A stretch of DNA of 64,000 nt from Cyathus striatus (lineage: Eukaryota > Basidiomycota > Agaricomycetes > Agaricales > Nidulariaceae): positions 558,001 to 622,000 of the forward strand of contig JAOVFP010000018.1 in the NCBI GenBank assembly GCA_025738555.1, given 5' to 3'. Position numbers and translations under genes: made by a program. Of this stretch, positions 1 to 10,610 are shown in pieces (positions within the stretch are counted from its first letter, which is position 1; every line of letters begins with the position of its first letter). Below the pieces are notes generated by a model that saw nothing but the letters and a program-made list of their open reading frames with translations, was not told where the DNA came from and made no database searches.

Positions 1-443
1 CCAATCAATCAACAGATTGTATAGGGAGAGCCAGTTGAAACCTAGAACTGCAGAGCACAACAAGTCGAGCAGAGTGACATAAAAGTCCATAGTTATGCAT
101 TCACCAGATGGAAAAGTTACAGGAATTGTAGCAACTTGAGTAAGTATAGAGTTCAAGGAGCCGTCAAAGAGCTTTAAAGGAATAGGGGTGCATGGGGTGG
201 TTGGAAGGTTGTGCAACCAAGTAAAACACGAGTCTACAAAACAGTGGGTTGAACCAGAATCTACTAGTGTGGAAAAGGAAAAAGAAAGTGCGGAATCAGA
301 TGTAGAAGTAGAAAATAAATGAATGTGTAAAGCTTGGGGGTTGTAAAGAGCAGATGCATTGAGGTGGATCTCCCTGGGTGTACAGGAGGGATCAACATGG
401 CCCTCAGTCTGTACAGGAACCTGAGGGCCACACTCTATTTTTT
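1..443 (-). CDS. retrotransposon aspartic protease, start of pol (partial)
   Basis: The reverse complement of 1-443 is open without a stop in the -1 frame relative to gag. It contains a retropepsin active-site motif TLVDSGSTHCFVD (about 253-291), then LKLFDGS, VTFPSGE, MDFYVTLLD and VLGFNWL, and ends in a hydrophobic segment as in Ty3/gypsy proteases. The protein would cut the Gag-Pol polyprotein in virus-like particles. No separate start codon is evident; translation is expected by frameshift from gag at the A7 run (438-444). The frame is cut by the window edge, so the rest of pol cannot be judged. Confidence 0.8.
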
Positions 444-1634
444 TGAGCTCTCTTCAGAGTTCGAAATAGAGTCCTTGACAGTGGGTGTGGGGATGGTCGC
501 AGCATGAGCTTTAGCTGCTGAGGAGGATGCCTTACAGCAGTCCTTAGTGCAATGGCCAGGTTTCCCACAGAAGAGACAGAGGTGGCCATTCATGCAGCAT
601 TTGCATTTCTCAGGGGTCAGCTTACCATCTTTTCTGAGTTTATCACTCAGGTCAACAGCTGGTGTTTGCGGGGTGCTGGTAGGTTTTCCTGAGGATGGTG
701 TGGAGGTCGATAGTTTGGGGGGAGTCAAAGAGTGAGACTTATTAGTAGTACTTGTGGATGCTGCATTATCTGAAGACTTCGCAGCTTGTCTGGAAGACTT
801 CGACTCAAAACCCTTTTCTGCCTGGCACTTCCAATAGTGCAAATCGACCTTCTGAGCCAGGAACTTCCTATCCCCTAGGGTAGGAGGTAAATCAAGGAGA
901 GCAAGGTTATCCTTGATGCGGGAGCAGAGCCCACGATAGTACTGGGCTGCAAGGGCAGTTTTGCCCCAGTCCAGTAAAGAAGCACACTCATTAAACTTTA
1001 CTTTGTAAGTAGTGATGTGCTGATTATTGTCCATGTGGATAACCATAATGTGTGATTCCATGTCACTAGTAGGGTTGGCAAGACCGAAGTGAGTGTGGAG
1101 GACTACAAGGAAGTGTGGCCAAGAGGACATCCAGTCCTTGTTGGTACCACTAGAAATGTGTGGCGCAAATAGATTCATGGCTGCACCCCACAGATAGGAA
1201 ATGGCATAATTGACTCTGGAATAGTTGGTGGGGTACATGGTCTCATTATTGCAGAAAACTAGGAGACACTGTAGGATGAAGGGTTCCAGCTTGGTAACAC
1301 TTGTGCTGTCAAAAGTGTTGGGCTCCTTGACCTTATGCTGAGGTATGTGAGAGGTTGGAGTTCTAATGGCAAGAGATTCTGCAAGACGCAGAATTGCGTT
1401 CAAGGTCTTGCGATTAAAATTGGATGGAGAGCAAGAGTGAGAACAAGTGCAGGAATGAGTGCAGGAGCAACAATGAGAGCAATGATGACCACCATGTGAA
1501 TGGCCATCTGGATCATCTGAACTGTCAGGATCACCCAAGCCTCCAGGAGCTCCTGGGGCTGCTCCGGGTGCACCTTGTGGTACACCTTGTAGTGCAGGCA
1601 TGGTGTTATCAGCATGTTCCTCCACTGGGATCAT
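435..1634 (-). CDS. gag: retrotransposon Gag polyprotein (CCHC zinc knuckle)
   Basis: 399 codons. The N-terminus is Gly/Pro- and His/Cys-rich (about residues 15-75). Residues ~110-280 match the retrotransposon gag domain of fungal Ty3/gypsy elements (features such as FILQCLLVF, AISYLWGAA, YRGLCSRIKD). A Ser/Thr/Pro-rich linker leads to a C-terminal CX2CX4HX4C knuckle (CLFCGKPGHCTKDC). Gag forms the particle and packages RNA. The start at 1634 is the first ATG after an in-frame TAG (1677-1679); the same frame is open again further upstream, so the real start may have been at 1985. Confidence 0.85.
   Translation of the reverse strand: MIPVEEHADNTMPALQGVPQGAPGAAPGAPGGLGDPDSSDDPDGHSHGGHHCSHCCSCTHSCTCSHSCSPSNFNRKTLNAILRLAESLAIRTPTSHIPQHKVKEPNTFDSTSVTKLEPFILQCLLVFCNNETMYPTNYSRVNYAISYLWGAAMNLFAPHISSGTNKDWMSSWPHFLVVLHTHFGLANPTSDMESHIMVIHMDNNQHITTYKVKFNECASLLDWGKTALAAQYYRGLCSRIKDNLALLDLPPTLGDRKFLAQKVDLHYWKCQAEKGFESKSSRQAAKSSDNAASTSTTNKSHSLTPPKLSTSTPSSGKPTSTPQTPAVDLSDKLRKDGKLTPEKCKCCMNGHLCLFCGKPGHCTKDCCKASSSAAKAHAATIPTPTVKDSISNSEESSKK
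438..444 (-). promoter_or_regulatory. putative -1 ribosomal frameshift heptamer A_AAA_AAA
   Basis: Gag ends TCA-AAA-AAA-TAG on the minus strand. The seven A residues fit the X_XXY_YYZ slippery pattern in the gag frame. A single -1 step moves reading to ATA-GAG, an open frame that leads to the protease motif. The position directly at the gag stop and the correct phase support programmed frameshifting. A downstream stimulatory structure was not tested. Confidence 0.6.
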
Positions 1635-1676
1635 GGGAGGAGGTACAGCAGGTTGGCTTGCCTGTTGTTCCCCATG

Positions 1677-1985
1677 CTAGGAAGCAGAAGCAGAGTGGGT
1701 TTCAGATGCAGGAGTGGTGCAAGAGAGCCCAGGTATGGTAGCAGCTTGTTCCATTTCCACTGGTGCAAGAGGAATGGAGTGAGGGTGGATATGGATGCTG
1801 TGTGCAGGTAGCAATGGGCGATGGATGGTAGTAGATGTAGAACCTGAAGGTTGCACTACAATAGCACTGATAGATGGAGGCAGCACTTCGGCAGCCTCAA
1901 GTTCTAAAGCAGCTTGTTTTCGTGTGCAGGGACCTTCAGTCCTAGTAGTCATAGACAAAAGATATGAGTAAGAATGAGAACTCAA
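1677..1985 (-). pseudogene. probable former N-terminus of gag, cut off by one TAG
   Basis: An open frame begins with ATG at 1985 and is exactly in phase with gag. It is separated from it only by TAG at 1677-1679. Composition (Ser/Thr/Pro-rich, low complexity) is like the disordered N-terminus of related Gags. Either this is an upstream ORF in the leader, or gag once started at 1985 and acquired a nonsense change. Confidence 0.35.
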
Positions 1986-2511
1986 GGTGTGAGTTTGAAT
2001 ATACTGTCAAGACCAGTATTTCTACATAAGGTCAGGAGCATAAGGTAGGGAAGTGCAGGACAGAAGGACTGTCAGCTTCAGCTTATATGCTGCACCCCTT
2101 GTCATTCTTGTGGTCCAGGTATTTTGAAGTGCAGAAGGGAGAGACAGGAGTGCAGAGAAAGAGAGGGACAGGAGTGTGGAGTGCAGAGTGCAGAGTCATT
2201 ACTATGAAGGCAATGATTCAAGCCGGAGTTGAGTAGAACTCAAAGACAAGTAAGAAGGATAGTAACTTAGTCAATATTCAAAATGAGCATCAGTGGTAAA
2301 AGATATGCTACTTAAATACTATACAACTTCACTGATGACTAGTGAATGAATGGGTAGTAGTATACTAATTGATAAACATAATAAGATGGTGGCAGAATGT
2401 GGAGTAGAGTTTGAATACAATATTTACCAAGGACGAACTAAGAATTGAAAGGAATGCTGAGACAAGTATACCCAGGGTACAATGGAGAAAGCATAATGGA
2501 GGACAGATCAG
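1986..2511. other. retroelement leader/LTR region, no gene
   Basis: AG-rich sequence with short repeats such as GTGCAGA and GGGAGAGACAGGAGTG. A minus-strand TATA-like motif near 2072-2081 could serve the retroelement. The string GAGTTTGAATA occurs at about 1990 and again at about 2409. No open frame is convincing. Confidence 0.4.
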
Positions 2512-4470
2512 ATCTCGAACTTGTCATGCATATTCCCGCACATCACGCACATTCTTGCGCTTCATGCACATTCCCATGCATCACATATTTCTGTGCATCA
2601 CATCTGTCACATTCTTTCTGTGTGTCACATCCATCACACATATTTGCATGCATCACATTTGTCACATATATTCACATGCATCATGCTATTCATGCATGTC
2701 ACGCTATTCACGCGCGTCACGCTTTTCATGTGTGTCACATGCGTCACATTTGTCATTTGTCACACTTTGCACAACTATCATGCATTTGATGGTGTTACTC
2801 TTTGATTCACATTACATGTTTTATGTGTGTCACTCATCATGCTTTTTGCATATGTTACATTTTTCACAATTTTCACAGCTCAGTAATGTAATTTGGCTTT
2901 TGATATTGACAATATATCAAAATTTGAAAGCTATGGTAAGCAGGGAATACTCAGCAATAGCATGTGCATGGACCACTCCCTGATGCTGTCTGAGTAGTTA
3001 CCTGGTTGATCCTGCCAGTAGTCATATGCTTGTTTAAAAGATGAAGCCATAAGGTTTAAGTATAAGTATAAACAACATATGTCAGAGATATGAGTACATG
3101 TAGCAGTGTAGAAGTGAAACTGATTGTGACACAATATCAGTAAGAGTTGAGATAGTTTTCATTTTCTCTCTGTATCAATATATCAAAAGATTATGTAGTC
3201 ATATAAAGTAAGCAGATATGAATCAATAATGTGTATTGAAGATATCATTATAACCAATAGTGATACAAGAATAATGATCATCTAATGACTGAGATGTGTA
3301 AGTTTGATGTGATGTAGAATCACATATTTCACCATTCTTTCACATTTTTTGTCCAAGTGTGGGTCTATCACCAAATTGTTCAATATGGAAATGTTCAATG
3401 GCATCATATCACATCTCTAGTCTTGATTGTAAAATGTCAGTGGACTTACATACACACTCTACATGTTTCAATCTGGCTCCTTATTATTGTTACACTTCTA
3501 TAATTTACTAATTGTCACATTTCTTATTATAACCTTCAGTTTAGCAAGAACATGATTGTTTCCTTTGCTTTAATAATTTACTCTGCACTGTTGGATACTT
3601 CTGTTCTGTAACAATTTGAACAATGGTATAGATATACAGGTAATCAGATACACATAATCAGCTTCTCTCTCTGGGTGTTAAGTGTTCAGTACATCATAAT
3701 TCTCCTTCCTACTGTGCCTTCAGGCTCCACAAGTGTGAGTAAATGTCAGAAGCAATTCAAATTCAAATTGAGAACATGAAAAACTTGATATGTGATATAC
3801 ATCAAAACCATGATGGGCTAGTAGACTATGACAGGTGATATACTGAGTATCCCCCACTTAATATATGTTCCACATCTAGATATGTTGTCAATATCAAAAG
3901 CCAAATTACATTACTGAGCTGTGAAAATTGTGACAAATGTAACATATGCAAAAAGCATGATGAGTGACACACATAAAACATGTAATGTGAATCAAAGAGT
4001 AACACCATCAAATGCATGATAGTTGTGCAAAGTGTGACAAATGACAAATGTGATGCATGTGACATACATGAAAAGCATGATGCACCTGAAAAGCATGACA
4101 TGTGTGAATAGAGTGACACATGCGAATATATGTGACATGTGTTAATAATATGTGACATATGTGATGCATGCGAATATGTGTGACACGTGCAAATAGCGTG
4201 ACACACGTGCTGCGTGTGAAAAGCATGACATGCATGAATAGCGTGACATGCATGAATAGTGTAATGCATATGAATATATGTGACATGCATGAATAGTGTG
4301 ATGTGTGCGAATATATGTGACAAATGTGATGCGTGCGAATGTGTGTGACAGATGTGACACACAGAAAGAATGTGACAGACGTGATGCGCAGAAATATGTG
4401 ATGCATGGGAATGTGCATGAAGCGCGGGAATATGCGTGATGCGCGGGAATATGCGTGACAAGTTCGAGAT
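2512..4470. mobile_element. long inverted-repeat element with TCACA-type arrays
   Basis: Left arm ~2512-2920 and right arm ~3880-4470 are inverted copies. Both begin ATCTCGAACTTGTCA at the outside and reach CTTTTGATATTGACAA on the inside. The arms consist largely of degenerate units built on CATCACA/GTCACAT spaced by 6-12 nt. The arms differ in length because the array has expanded on the right. The ~960-bp spacer holds an 18S rRNA relic (2999-3165) and no coding sequence. No target duplication is visible, so transposition is inferred from structure only. Open frames in the arms are repeat translations. Confidence 0.7.
2999..3165 (+). rRNA. relic of the 5' end of 18S (SSU) rRNA, not functional
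   Basis: From 2999 the sequence reads TACCTGGTTGATCCTGCCAG, followed directly by TAGTCATATGCTTGT, which is the mature 5' end of eukaryotic 18S rRNA. Conservation continues with decay: AAAGATGAAGCCAT, then AAGTATAA and AAACAA (to about 3075). Weaker matches are GTGAAACTG (~3112-3120) and ATCAGT...ATAGTTTTCAT (to ~3165), in the same order as in 18S rRNA. The first ~35 nt are essentially perfect; the rest is diverged. It lies alone, without the remainder of an rDNA unit, between two long inverted repeats. Confidence 0.8.
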
Positions 4471-4524
4471 ATGTCACATATGTGACATATATAATATTAT
4501 TCAAAATAATATGCTATTGTAATA

Positions 4525-4700
4525 TATAATGATCACTTATGATCACATATACATTCTTTTGTACCAGTAATAAGTGAATATGCACTTGAAACACCTAATG
4601 ATCACCTATGATCACCATTACATTCATTAATACCAGTAGTAAGTAAATATCCACCTGAAACACTACTAAAACACTGAAAGATCACTTATGATCACTTATA
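4525..4700. repeat. degenerate tandem repeat with paired GATCAC motifs
   Basis: Two to three copies of a ~75-80 bp unit: a GATCAC..TATGATCAC pair, then TACATTC, ACCAGTA, AGTAAATAT/AGTGAATAT, and CACCTGAAACAC/CACTTGAAACAC. Further GATCA motifs occur at about 4745-4790. This could be subterminal sequence of the transposon that follows, but that is not shown. Confidence 0.5.
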
Positions 4701-4759
4701 CATTCACTAGTAATCATACATTCACTACTACATATATAATAGTGGGTGATCATAAAAAA

Positions 4760-4806
4760 AATGCCTAGCTTATATGATCACCATGATCATAAAACCTAGG
4801 CATTTA
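4760..4806. repeat. short imperfect palindrome AATGCCTAG...CTAGGCATT
   Basis: Left side AATGCCTAG and right side CCTAGGCATT pair around an AT-rich centre that also contains TGATCA on both sides. It could fold as a hairpin near the 5' side of the DDE transposon relic. Confidence 0.45.
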
Positions 4807-4836
4807 ATGAAAATAATTGGCTGACACTTATGCTTC

Positions 4837-7800
4837 AAGGATGCCTGGCTTGAGAGGCTCATCACAACTGCTCAGTGGTATCAAAAGGCAAAAGTAGGGA
4901 AAAGAAAACATGCAAATGATATACCATTAGGTGCTACTAGCAACTCTCAAACAGATATTCTGCAGCCAGATCCAAAGAGGTCTAAGACAGTAGTAGATTC
5001 TGTAGTTGATCTCAGTCTAAGCTTGGGTTCAGATACAGATGATGACTTACCAGTTGCTCTGGCCACATTTACAACATCTGAGAACACATCTCCTACTCCA
5101 GTCACCCAACCAGCACATCCAGCTCATGAAAACTTGAAGCAAGCATCATTGGAGTTGTTATGGAAACCACTTAGAAGTATTCCAGCACCTGAACAAGAGG
5201 CCATGCAGAAGAGAGAGCATGCCAGAGTTATGAAGGAAAGGGAGAGGGAACACAAGATGGAGAAGCTGAGGGACAAGAAGAAGAAGGAGCAGGTAAAAAC
5301 ACTGGCATGTGAACGTCAATGAAGGCATCATGCAAAGCTTGCCAAAGAGAAGGAACTTGAAGCAGATATTGATAATGCAAACAATACCTTGATGCATGGG
5401 CAGGCAGACTTGAATAAAGCTGATGAGCTTAGCATTAATGATCTTGCAGAAATGTTACATCCTGGGAAAGAGGCATGGCATCAGGAGCACAATGGAAAGC
5501 TAGGTGGAGCTAAACAAGATCATGCAAAATGGATGAATTGGTTTCACCTACTGTTTTGGTTACATATTGATAAAGCAATTCAGAAGGCTTCATGGAGTCC
5601 CAAACTCACAGAAATGATACTCAAATGTGACCATCCAAAGCTATTCAAAATGAGAACAAGGGGAACAATTTGGAAGTGGAAAGAGCCCAGGAAGAATGCT
5701 TGGTCAGAAAAGACAATTCAAAGTGTAAAAAATTGACACATACTTTCCAGTGCAGGGAGATCTGGTGTCCTTGCAAAATACCCTGCTATTGTTGATGAAG
5801 TAAAAATAATACTTTGAGATCTTTGGACATCTGGCATTCCAGTAAATGTCATTATGGGATGTTCTATTATCATTGCAGCAATTAAGAAGCATCAGCCATC
5901 TCTTTTACAGTCTGATGGCTTCTGATGTTCCAAAAATTTTGTTAGAGCATTTTTTCAATCAGTAATGAACTGGAGTCTTCGGCAGGCAACCCATGCTGCT
6001 GCTCATATTCCAGCTGATGCACCTGACTCCTGTGAACAGACCTTCTTTCGTTTGGTGTATGTGATGAAGTGGGAGAATGTTCCACCTGCACTGGTTGTCA
6101 ATGTCAATCAAATGGGAATGTATATTTTGCCCAATAACAGTCATACTTACTATGACAAAGGTGACAAGCAAGTAAATGCAATTGCTAAAGAAGAGAAGTG
6201 TGCATATCCACTGCTTGTTGCAAGTACCACAGATGGTGATATCTTACCTTTCCAACAAGTATGGGGTGGACGATTGCCTCAATCACTTCCCTCGGCATTG
6301 GCACCTGGTATGAGTACTCCACAAGCACTTGGGTTTCATTTTGCATATGCAGCAAGTGAAACCAGTCCATGATCTCATTTTAGCACACTGAAAATAATGA
6401 AAGAATGGATCAATAAAGTTTTAGCTCCTTACCGCCTCAGTATTATAGAGTGCAACAATCTCCGCCATGATCAAAAAATGATTTTATACATTGATTGCTA
6501 TCCTGTTCATGCAGGCAAGTGTTTCCATTTATTTGTTTTCAATGAGCACAAGTATATTATTCTCATATTTGTGCCATGAAACTGTACACCTATATTTCAA
6601 CCAGCAGATGTTGGTCTCCAGCGACCAGTGAAGCACATATTAAGGCTCAGTTCGGATACAATAATATGGGTGTATTATTGTTGTATTTTTAATTTTTTGG
6701 TGAGAATACCATCAAAGACCCTGGCTTTGGTAAGATGCTAACATAAGAGTCAGTTCAAAATAATATGGTTGTATTTTCAGTTTGACAAGAATGCCATCAA
6801 AGTTCCAGGGTCCATTTTTGGTAAAGCCGCGCTACCGACTGATTTGTGCCAACAGTGCCAATTGACAGCGCTGTCACTTCACTTTTCCTATCAACGCTGC
6901 TCTTTCTCTTCCTCCCACTCATTGCACTAATATGTGCACTATATACTACATGATATATGTATAAATATTACAAGTAAAATAAATAATAGCTGGGCTAAAT
7001 ATAAAAGAGATGTGTGCTCACTAGTGCTCACCATTGGGCATGTTATAGTATATGCAAGGCTCAAAAGCATTGTTTTTTGAAATTCAATTGAGATTAGCAC
7101 ATGTAATACATTTTTTCATGCATGAAAAAACACACAACAGGCTATGATACAGTATATATTCGAAGTGGTAAGCTGGACTTGGTCAGGAGAAGGTGAGCAG
7201 GAGGATGAAGAGCAGCAATGGTTGATGGGAAAGGTGAAGTGACAGAGCACTGTCAATTGGCACTGTCGGCACAAATCAGTCAGTAGCGCAGCTTTACCAA
7301 AAATGGACCCTGGAACTTTGATGGCATTCTCGTCAAACTTAAAATACGACCGTATGTATTATTTTGAACTGACTCTTACATTAGCATCTTACCAAAGCCA
7401 GGGTCTTTGATGGTATTCTCATCAAATTAAAAATACAACGATAATATGCCTGTATTATTGTATCCGAACTGAGCCTAAAGCAGGCTTTGTTCCAATATCT
7501 CACTGATGTACATCAGCAGCAGATTTCTTCAGGTCTTAATCCAGAAGACATTCGTTTAACAACATTACTTCCAAAACTCTGTGATGCTTCTGTTGCTGGC
7601 TTAGTAAAAGCTTACAATTTTCTTAAAAGTCTGGATGGGCAAGATCTCATTAGAATGGTACATATTTTATCTACAAATTATTGTTTCTCATTCATGATCT
7701 AACTTATGCAATAGGCTTGGAGAAAATCTGCTGTGAAGAATTGGTGCCTTTCAGCAGAATGTTTAACAGGTCAAGAAGCTCAGGATGCATTGAGTGAGTA

Positions 7801-8110
7801 TCTTGTATGTGATCACACATTGCACAATGAAATTTGGGCTTGGGTTGGAACTGTAGAGGGGCTTGACCAGCAAACTTCCAGAAGTGAGAATGAATTGGAT
7901 CATTTTGCATATGATGACTCAGATATCCCCCTACATGCTGTGATTCAAGACACTGTTGGATACACACTGCAAGAGCATGTAGATATTGCTCCATATTTGG
8001 TTGCAGCAGGATCAAGTGAAGATGTCTGGCAGTTTGATGATAATGGACACCACTGGCTAGATACAGAAGTACTACCTATTGAAAATGATAACACAGCAGA
8101 TATTCAATAA
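4837..8110 (+). pseudogene. DDE_1-type (pogo/Tc1-like) transposase pseudogene
   Basis: One long frame runs from about 4837 with an acidic N-terminus, a charged coiled region (~5190-5300, EREREHKMEKLRDKKKKE), an HTH-like part (AKWMNWFHLLFWLHIDKA, ~5527-5580) and the DDE catalytic region (~6080-6640). It is broken by TGA at 5320-5322, 5734-5736, 5815-5817, 5923-5925, 6370-6372 and 6577-6579. The catalytic motifs read VVNVNQMG (first Asp replaced by Asn), LYIDCYP (second Asp kept) and FQPADVG (third Asp kept). A MITE (6644-7475) splits the gene exactly after CACATATTAA, and the frame resumes without loss at 7476. The C-terminal part has an intron, 7658-7714, with a CTAAC branch site, and ends at 8110. 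The family is the 'DDE-1 domain' transposase common in agaricomycetes. Confidence 0.85.
6644..7475. mobile_element. PIF/Harbinger-like MITE, 832 bp, TAA target duplication
   Basis: Termini GGCTCAGTTCGGATACAATA (left) and its inverse (right), with arms similar for about 270 bp. TAA flanks both sides (6641-6643 and 7476-7478). Removing the element and one TAA restores an uninterrupted transposase reading frame, which fixes the boundaries. A 3-bp TWA duplication and GGC-starting termini are typical of PIF/Harbinger. The centre (about 6915-7185) is AT-rich and has no transposase, so the element is non-autonomous. Each arm contains a second, internal terminus-like motif (GAGTCAGTTC at ~6747 and its inverse at ~7364). 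Confidence 0.85.
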
Positions 8111-9278
8111 ATATATAGTGTTATTTACTTATTTTTCGCATTTTTTTTAATTAAAAAGTTTTTTAGTATGTCACGGCTCTGAGCTAGCAACAGGACCTGT
8201 GTGATGTGTGACTGAGGGTAAAATTAGCAATGCAACCAGGCCTGTGTGACGCATAATGTTGCCTCCATACAGGCAGGTGCAGTATCTCAGAGACAAATGT
8301 TAGTTAAATTATTTTTACTACCATATGTTTATCTTTTTTTGTCTTCTAATACTACTTTTGCTTCATAGCATCAGTTTCTACCATACATTTGCAATACCCA
8401 TGCCTTTAAAATATAAAAATCAAGTTATAAACATGTTAAGTAATACTCATAGACATTGTCATATTTCTAGCCCTGAAGTTTATCTGAAAAGTCAAAGTGT
8501 AGTAATTGGCGAAGACATTGAAGCAGACTCCAGACAATAATTTTAAATCCCAGTTGAAGTCCAACTGAGCGTATCAACCATTTGTATCCTCATGAAATGG
8601 GGTTGTCAAACCAGGCACGAACATAATAAAGTTTGATGAAGTTCACACACAACAATCTTTTTACTTGACGCAACAAAACAGCTAGCTTTGACTTCCCCTA
8701 ATGATGTTGCAGATGAAGATGAGATGTTGAATTCACAATGTCGAGATCTCCGGCTTGTGTGCAAGTTCTGCAGTCCCCAGCTTTGCATATCTGTATCTGA
8801 GTGCTTGGATACATTGTTAACATGATATGTAGTAGGGCGTTGAGGAGAGTTCAGTTGGATTTCGAGAGCGTTGGGGGGAATTTTGGGGACATTGTGCAGA
8901 CGTTGAAGCCTGAGGTGAAAAATGGTTCATGGCGACTATAGTGAGTCACGTGTCCACACGTGTCTAGACTATGTCGATTCCACCATGCACATAGAAGATG
9001 GAACGCCTGCTTACAATAGTGTACCGCTCATTTCAACCTCAAATACAAATGAATAAAAACGCTTCCTTGCCCCTTTAAATCAGTGTAATAACGTTGACAA
9101 TGAAAATGTGAACGATGGGTGAGGTATATACTTATAGGGAGTAATGAGCGCTTGAGCGCTTAAACAAGCAGTGGGAAGATGCGCAACGGGCCGTGTGCTT
9201 AAATAGAAATCTTAGCAACATGGCGTAGTTCTTTACAAACTTTAACTACATACCTAAGTAATACATGTGACAGGAACG
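8111..9278. other. no gene recognised
   Basis: AT-rich sequence after the transposase relic. A small direct repeat (TAGCAA...CAGG.CCTGTGTGA) occurs at about 8184-8250. Open frames at 8325-8540 and 8606-8788 have no recognisable domain. The 3' terminus of the DDE transposon may lie here but no inverse terminus was identified. Confidence 0.4.
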
Positions 9279-9286
9279 TGTCCACT

Positions 9287-10527
9287 TAACACTGCATGCA
9301 CGCCTCGATATTTCAATGTGAAATAGCTTTGAAATATCGTGGAAATATTCTTATTATTACATCATTATTTCGCTTTGTAATACTCATAAAATTTACATAT
9401 AATATTTCTCACATATTTGAAAGTCACAATAACAAAGAAATATTGAAACCCGGATCCCCATTTTCTTTCAAAACCTTTATTCAATATTTCAAAGGTTTTT
9501 CATCTATGAAATAACAAAGAAATATTTATTTGTCACACTGAGTAGTCACAATGAGCTTTGTCTACCATTGTCTCATCTTTGTGACATGCATATGTCACAA
9601 GGTTCTTATCTAAGAGATCTTAGCAAGATCTTAGTGGCATCGTGACATATGTCACAGTCGTCACAGTTGTCGCAGTCGTCACAGTTGTCACAATCGTCGC
9701 AGTTGTCGCAGTTGTCACAGTCGTCACACATGTCGCAGTTGTCCCACAGTGTCACAGTTGTCGCAGTCGTCACAGTCGTCACACATGTCGCAGTTGTCCC
9801 ACAGTGTCACAGTTGTCGCAGTCGTCACAGTCGTCACACATGTCGCAGTTGTCACAGTCGTCGCACTTGTCACACTTGTCCCACAGTGTCGCAGTTGTGA
9901 CGACTGTGACACTTTGGGACAACTGCAACATGTGTGACAACGGTGACAACTGCGATACTGTGGGACAACTGCGATACATACTGTGGGACAACTGCGACAT
10001 GTGTGACGACTGTGACGATTGCGACAACTGTGACACTGTGGGACAACTGCGACATGTGTGACGACTGTGACAATGCGTGACAAATGTGACAACTGCAACA
10101 TGTGTGACGACTGTGACAACTGCGACAACTGTGACAATGTGTGACAACTGTGACAACTGTGACATATGTCACGATGCCACTAAGATCTTGCTAAGATCTC
10201 TTAGATAAGAACCTTGTGACATATGTATGTCACAAAGATGAGACAATGGTAGACAAAGCTCATTGTGACTACTCAGTGTGACAAATAAATATTTCTTTGT
10301 TATTTCATAGATGAAAAACCTTTGAAATATTGAATAAAGGTTTTGAAAGAAAATGGGGATCCGGGTTTCAATATTTCTTTGTTATTGTGACTTTCAAATA
10401 TGTGAGAAATATTATATGTAAATTTTATGAGTATTACAAAGCGAAATAATGATGTAATAATAAGAATATTTCCACGATATTTCAAAGCTATTTCACATTG
10501 AAATATCGAGGCATGCATGCAGTGTAA
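9287..10527. mobile_element. palindromic non-autonomous DNA transposon, 1241 bp, 8-bp TSD
   Basis: Outer ends TWACACTGCATGCAYGCC are inverted and are flanked by the direct repeat TGTCCACT (9279-9286 and 10528-10535). The arms (about 9287-9650 and 10160-10527) are nearly identical inverted copies, including GGATCC, AAGATCTTAG and TGTCACAAGG blocks. The core is a satellite that changes strand near 9900. An 8-bp duplication suggests the hAT or P type; the very long arms are reminiscent of MULE or Foldback elements, so the superfamily is open. No coding capacity. It lies just upstream of F-box copy A. Confidence 0.8.
9642..10170. repeat. 9-bp based satellite with 55-bp higher-order unit, inverted at its middle
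   Basis: Units of the type TCRCAGTYG run in one direction until about 9897 and in the opposite direction after about 9898. A longer period of 55 bp is visible in the left half: TCACACATGTCGCAG recurs at about 9724, 9779 and 9834. The right half has matching inverse blocks with small deletions. Frames reading through it give Ser/Gln/Leu or Cys/Asp repeats and are not genes. Confidence 0.8.
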
Positions 10528-10610
10528 TGTCCACTCAAATCGAGTCGCTCGTACAACCCTCTCCAATCCTGATCGGTGTATCGTCCCAGATCCTTGTGTC
10601 CTCTTAACAA

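Larger units (their letters stand above)
1..2400 (-). mobile_element. 5' part of a Ty3/gypsy-type LTR retrotransposon
   Basis: A minus-strand gag with a CCHC knuckle is followed by a retropepsin reading frame that runs off the window start, so RT, RNase H and integrase must lie outside. The order gag then protease is that of Ty3/gypsy elements. The 5' LTR should lie at about 2000-2400. A TG-type LTR edge is possible near 2006-2010 and a TATA-like CATATAAGC occurs on the minus strand near 2072-2081, but no tRNA primer site is recognised and the outer boundary is not resolved. Confidence 0.75.
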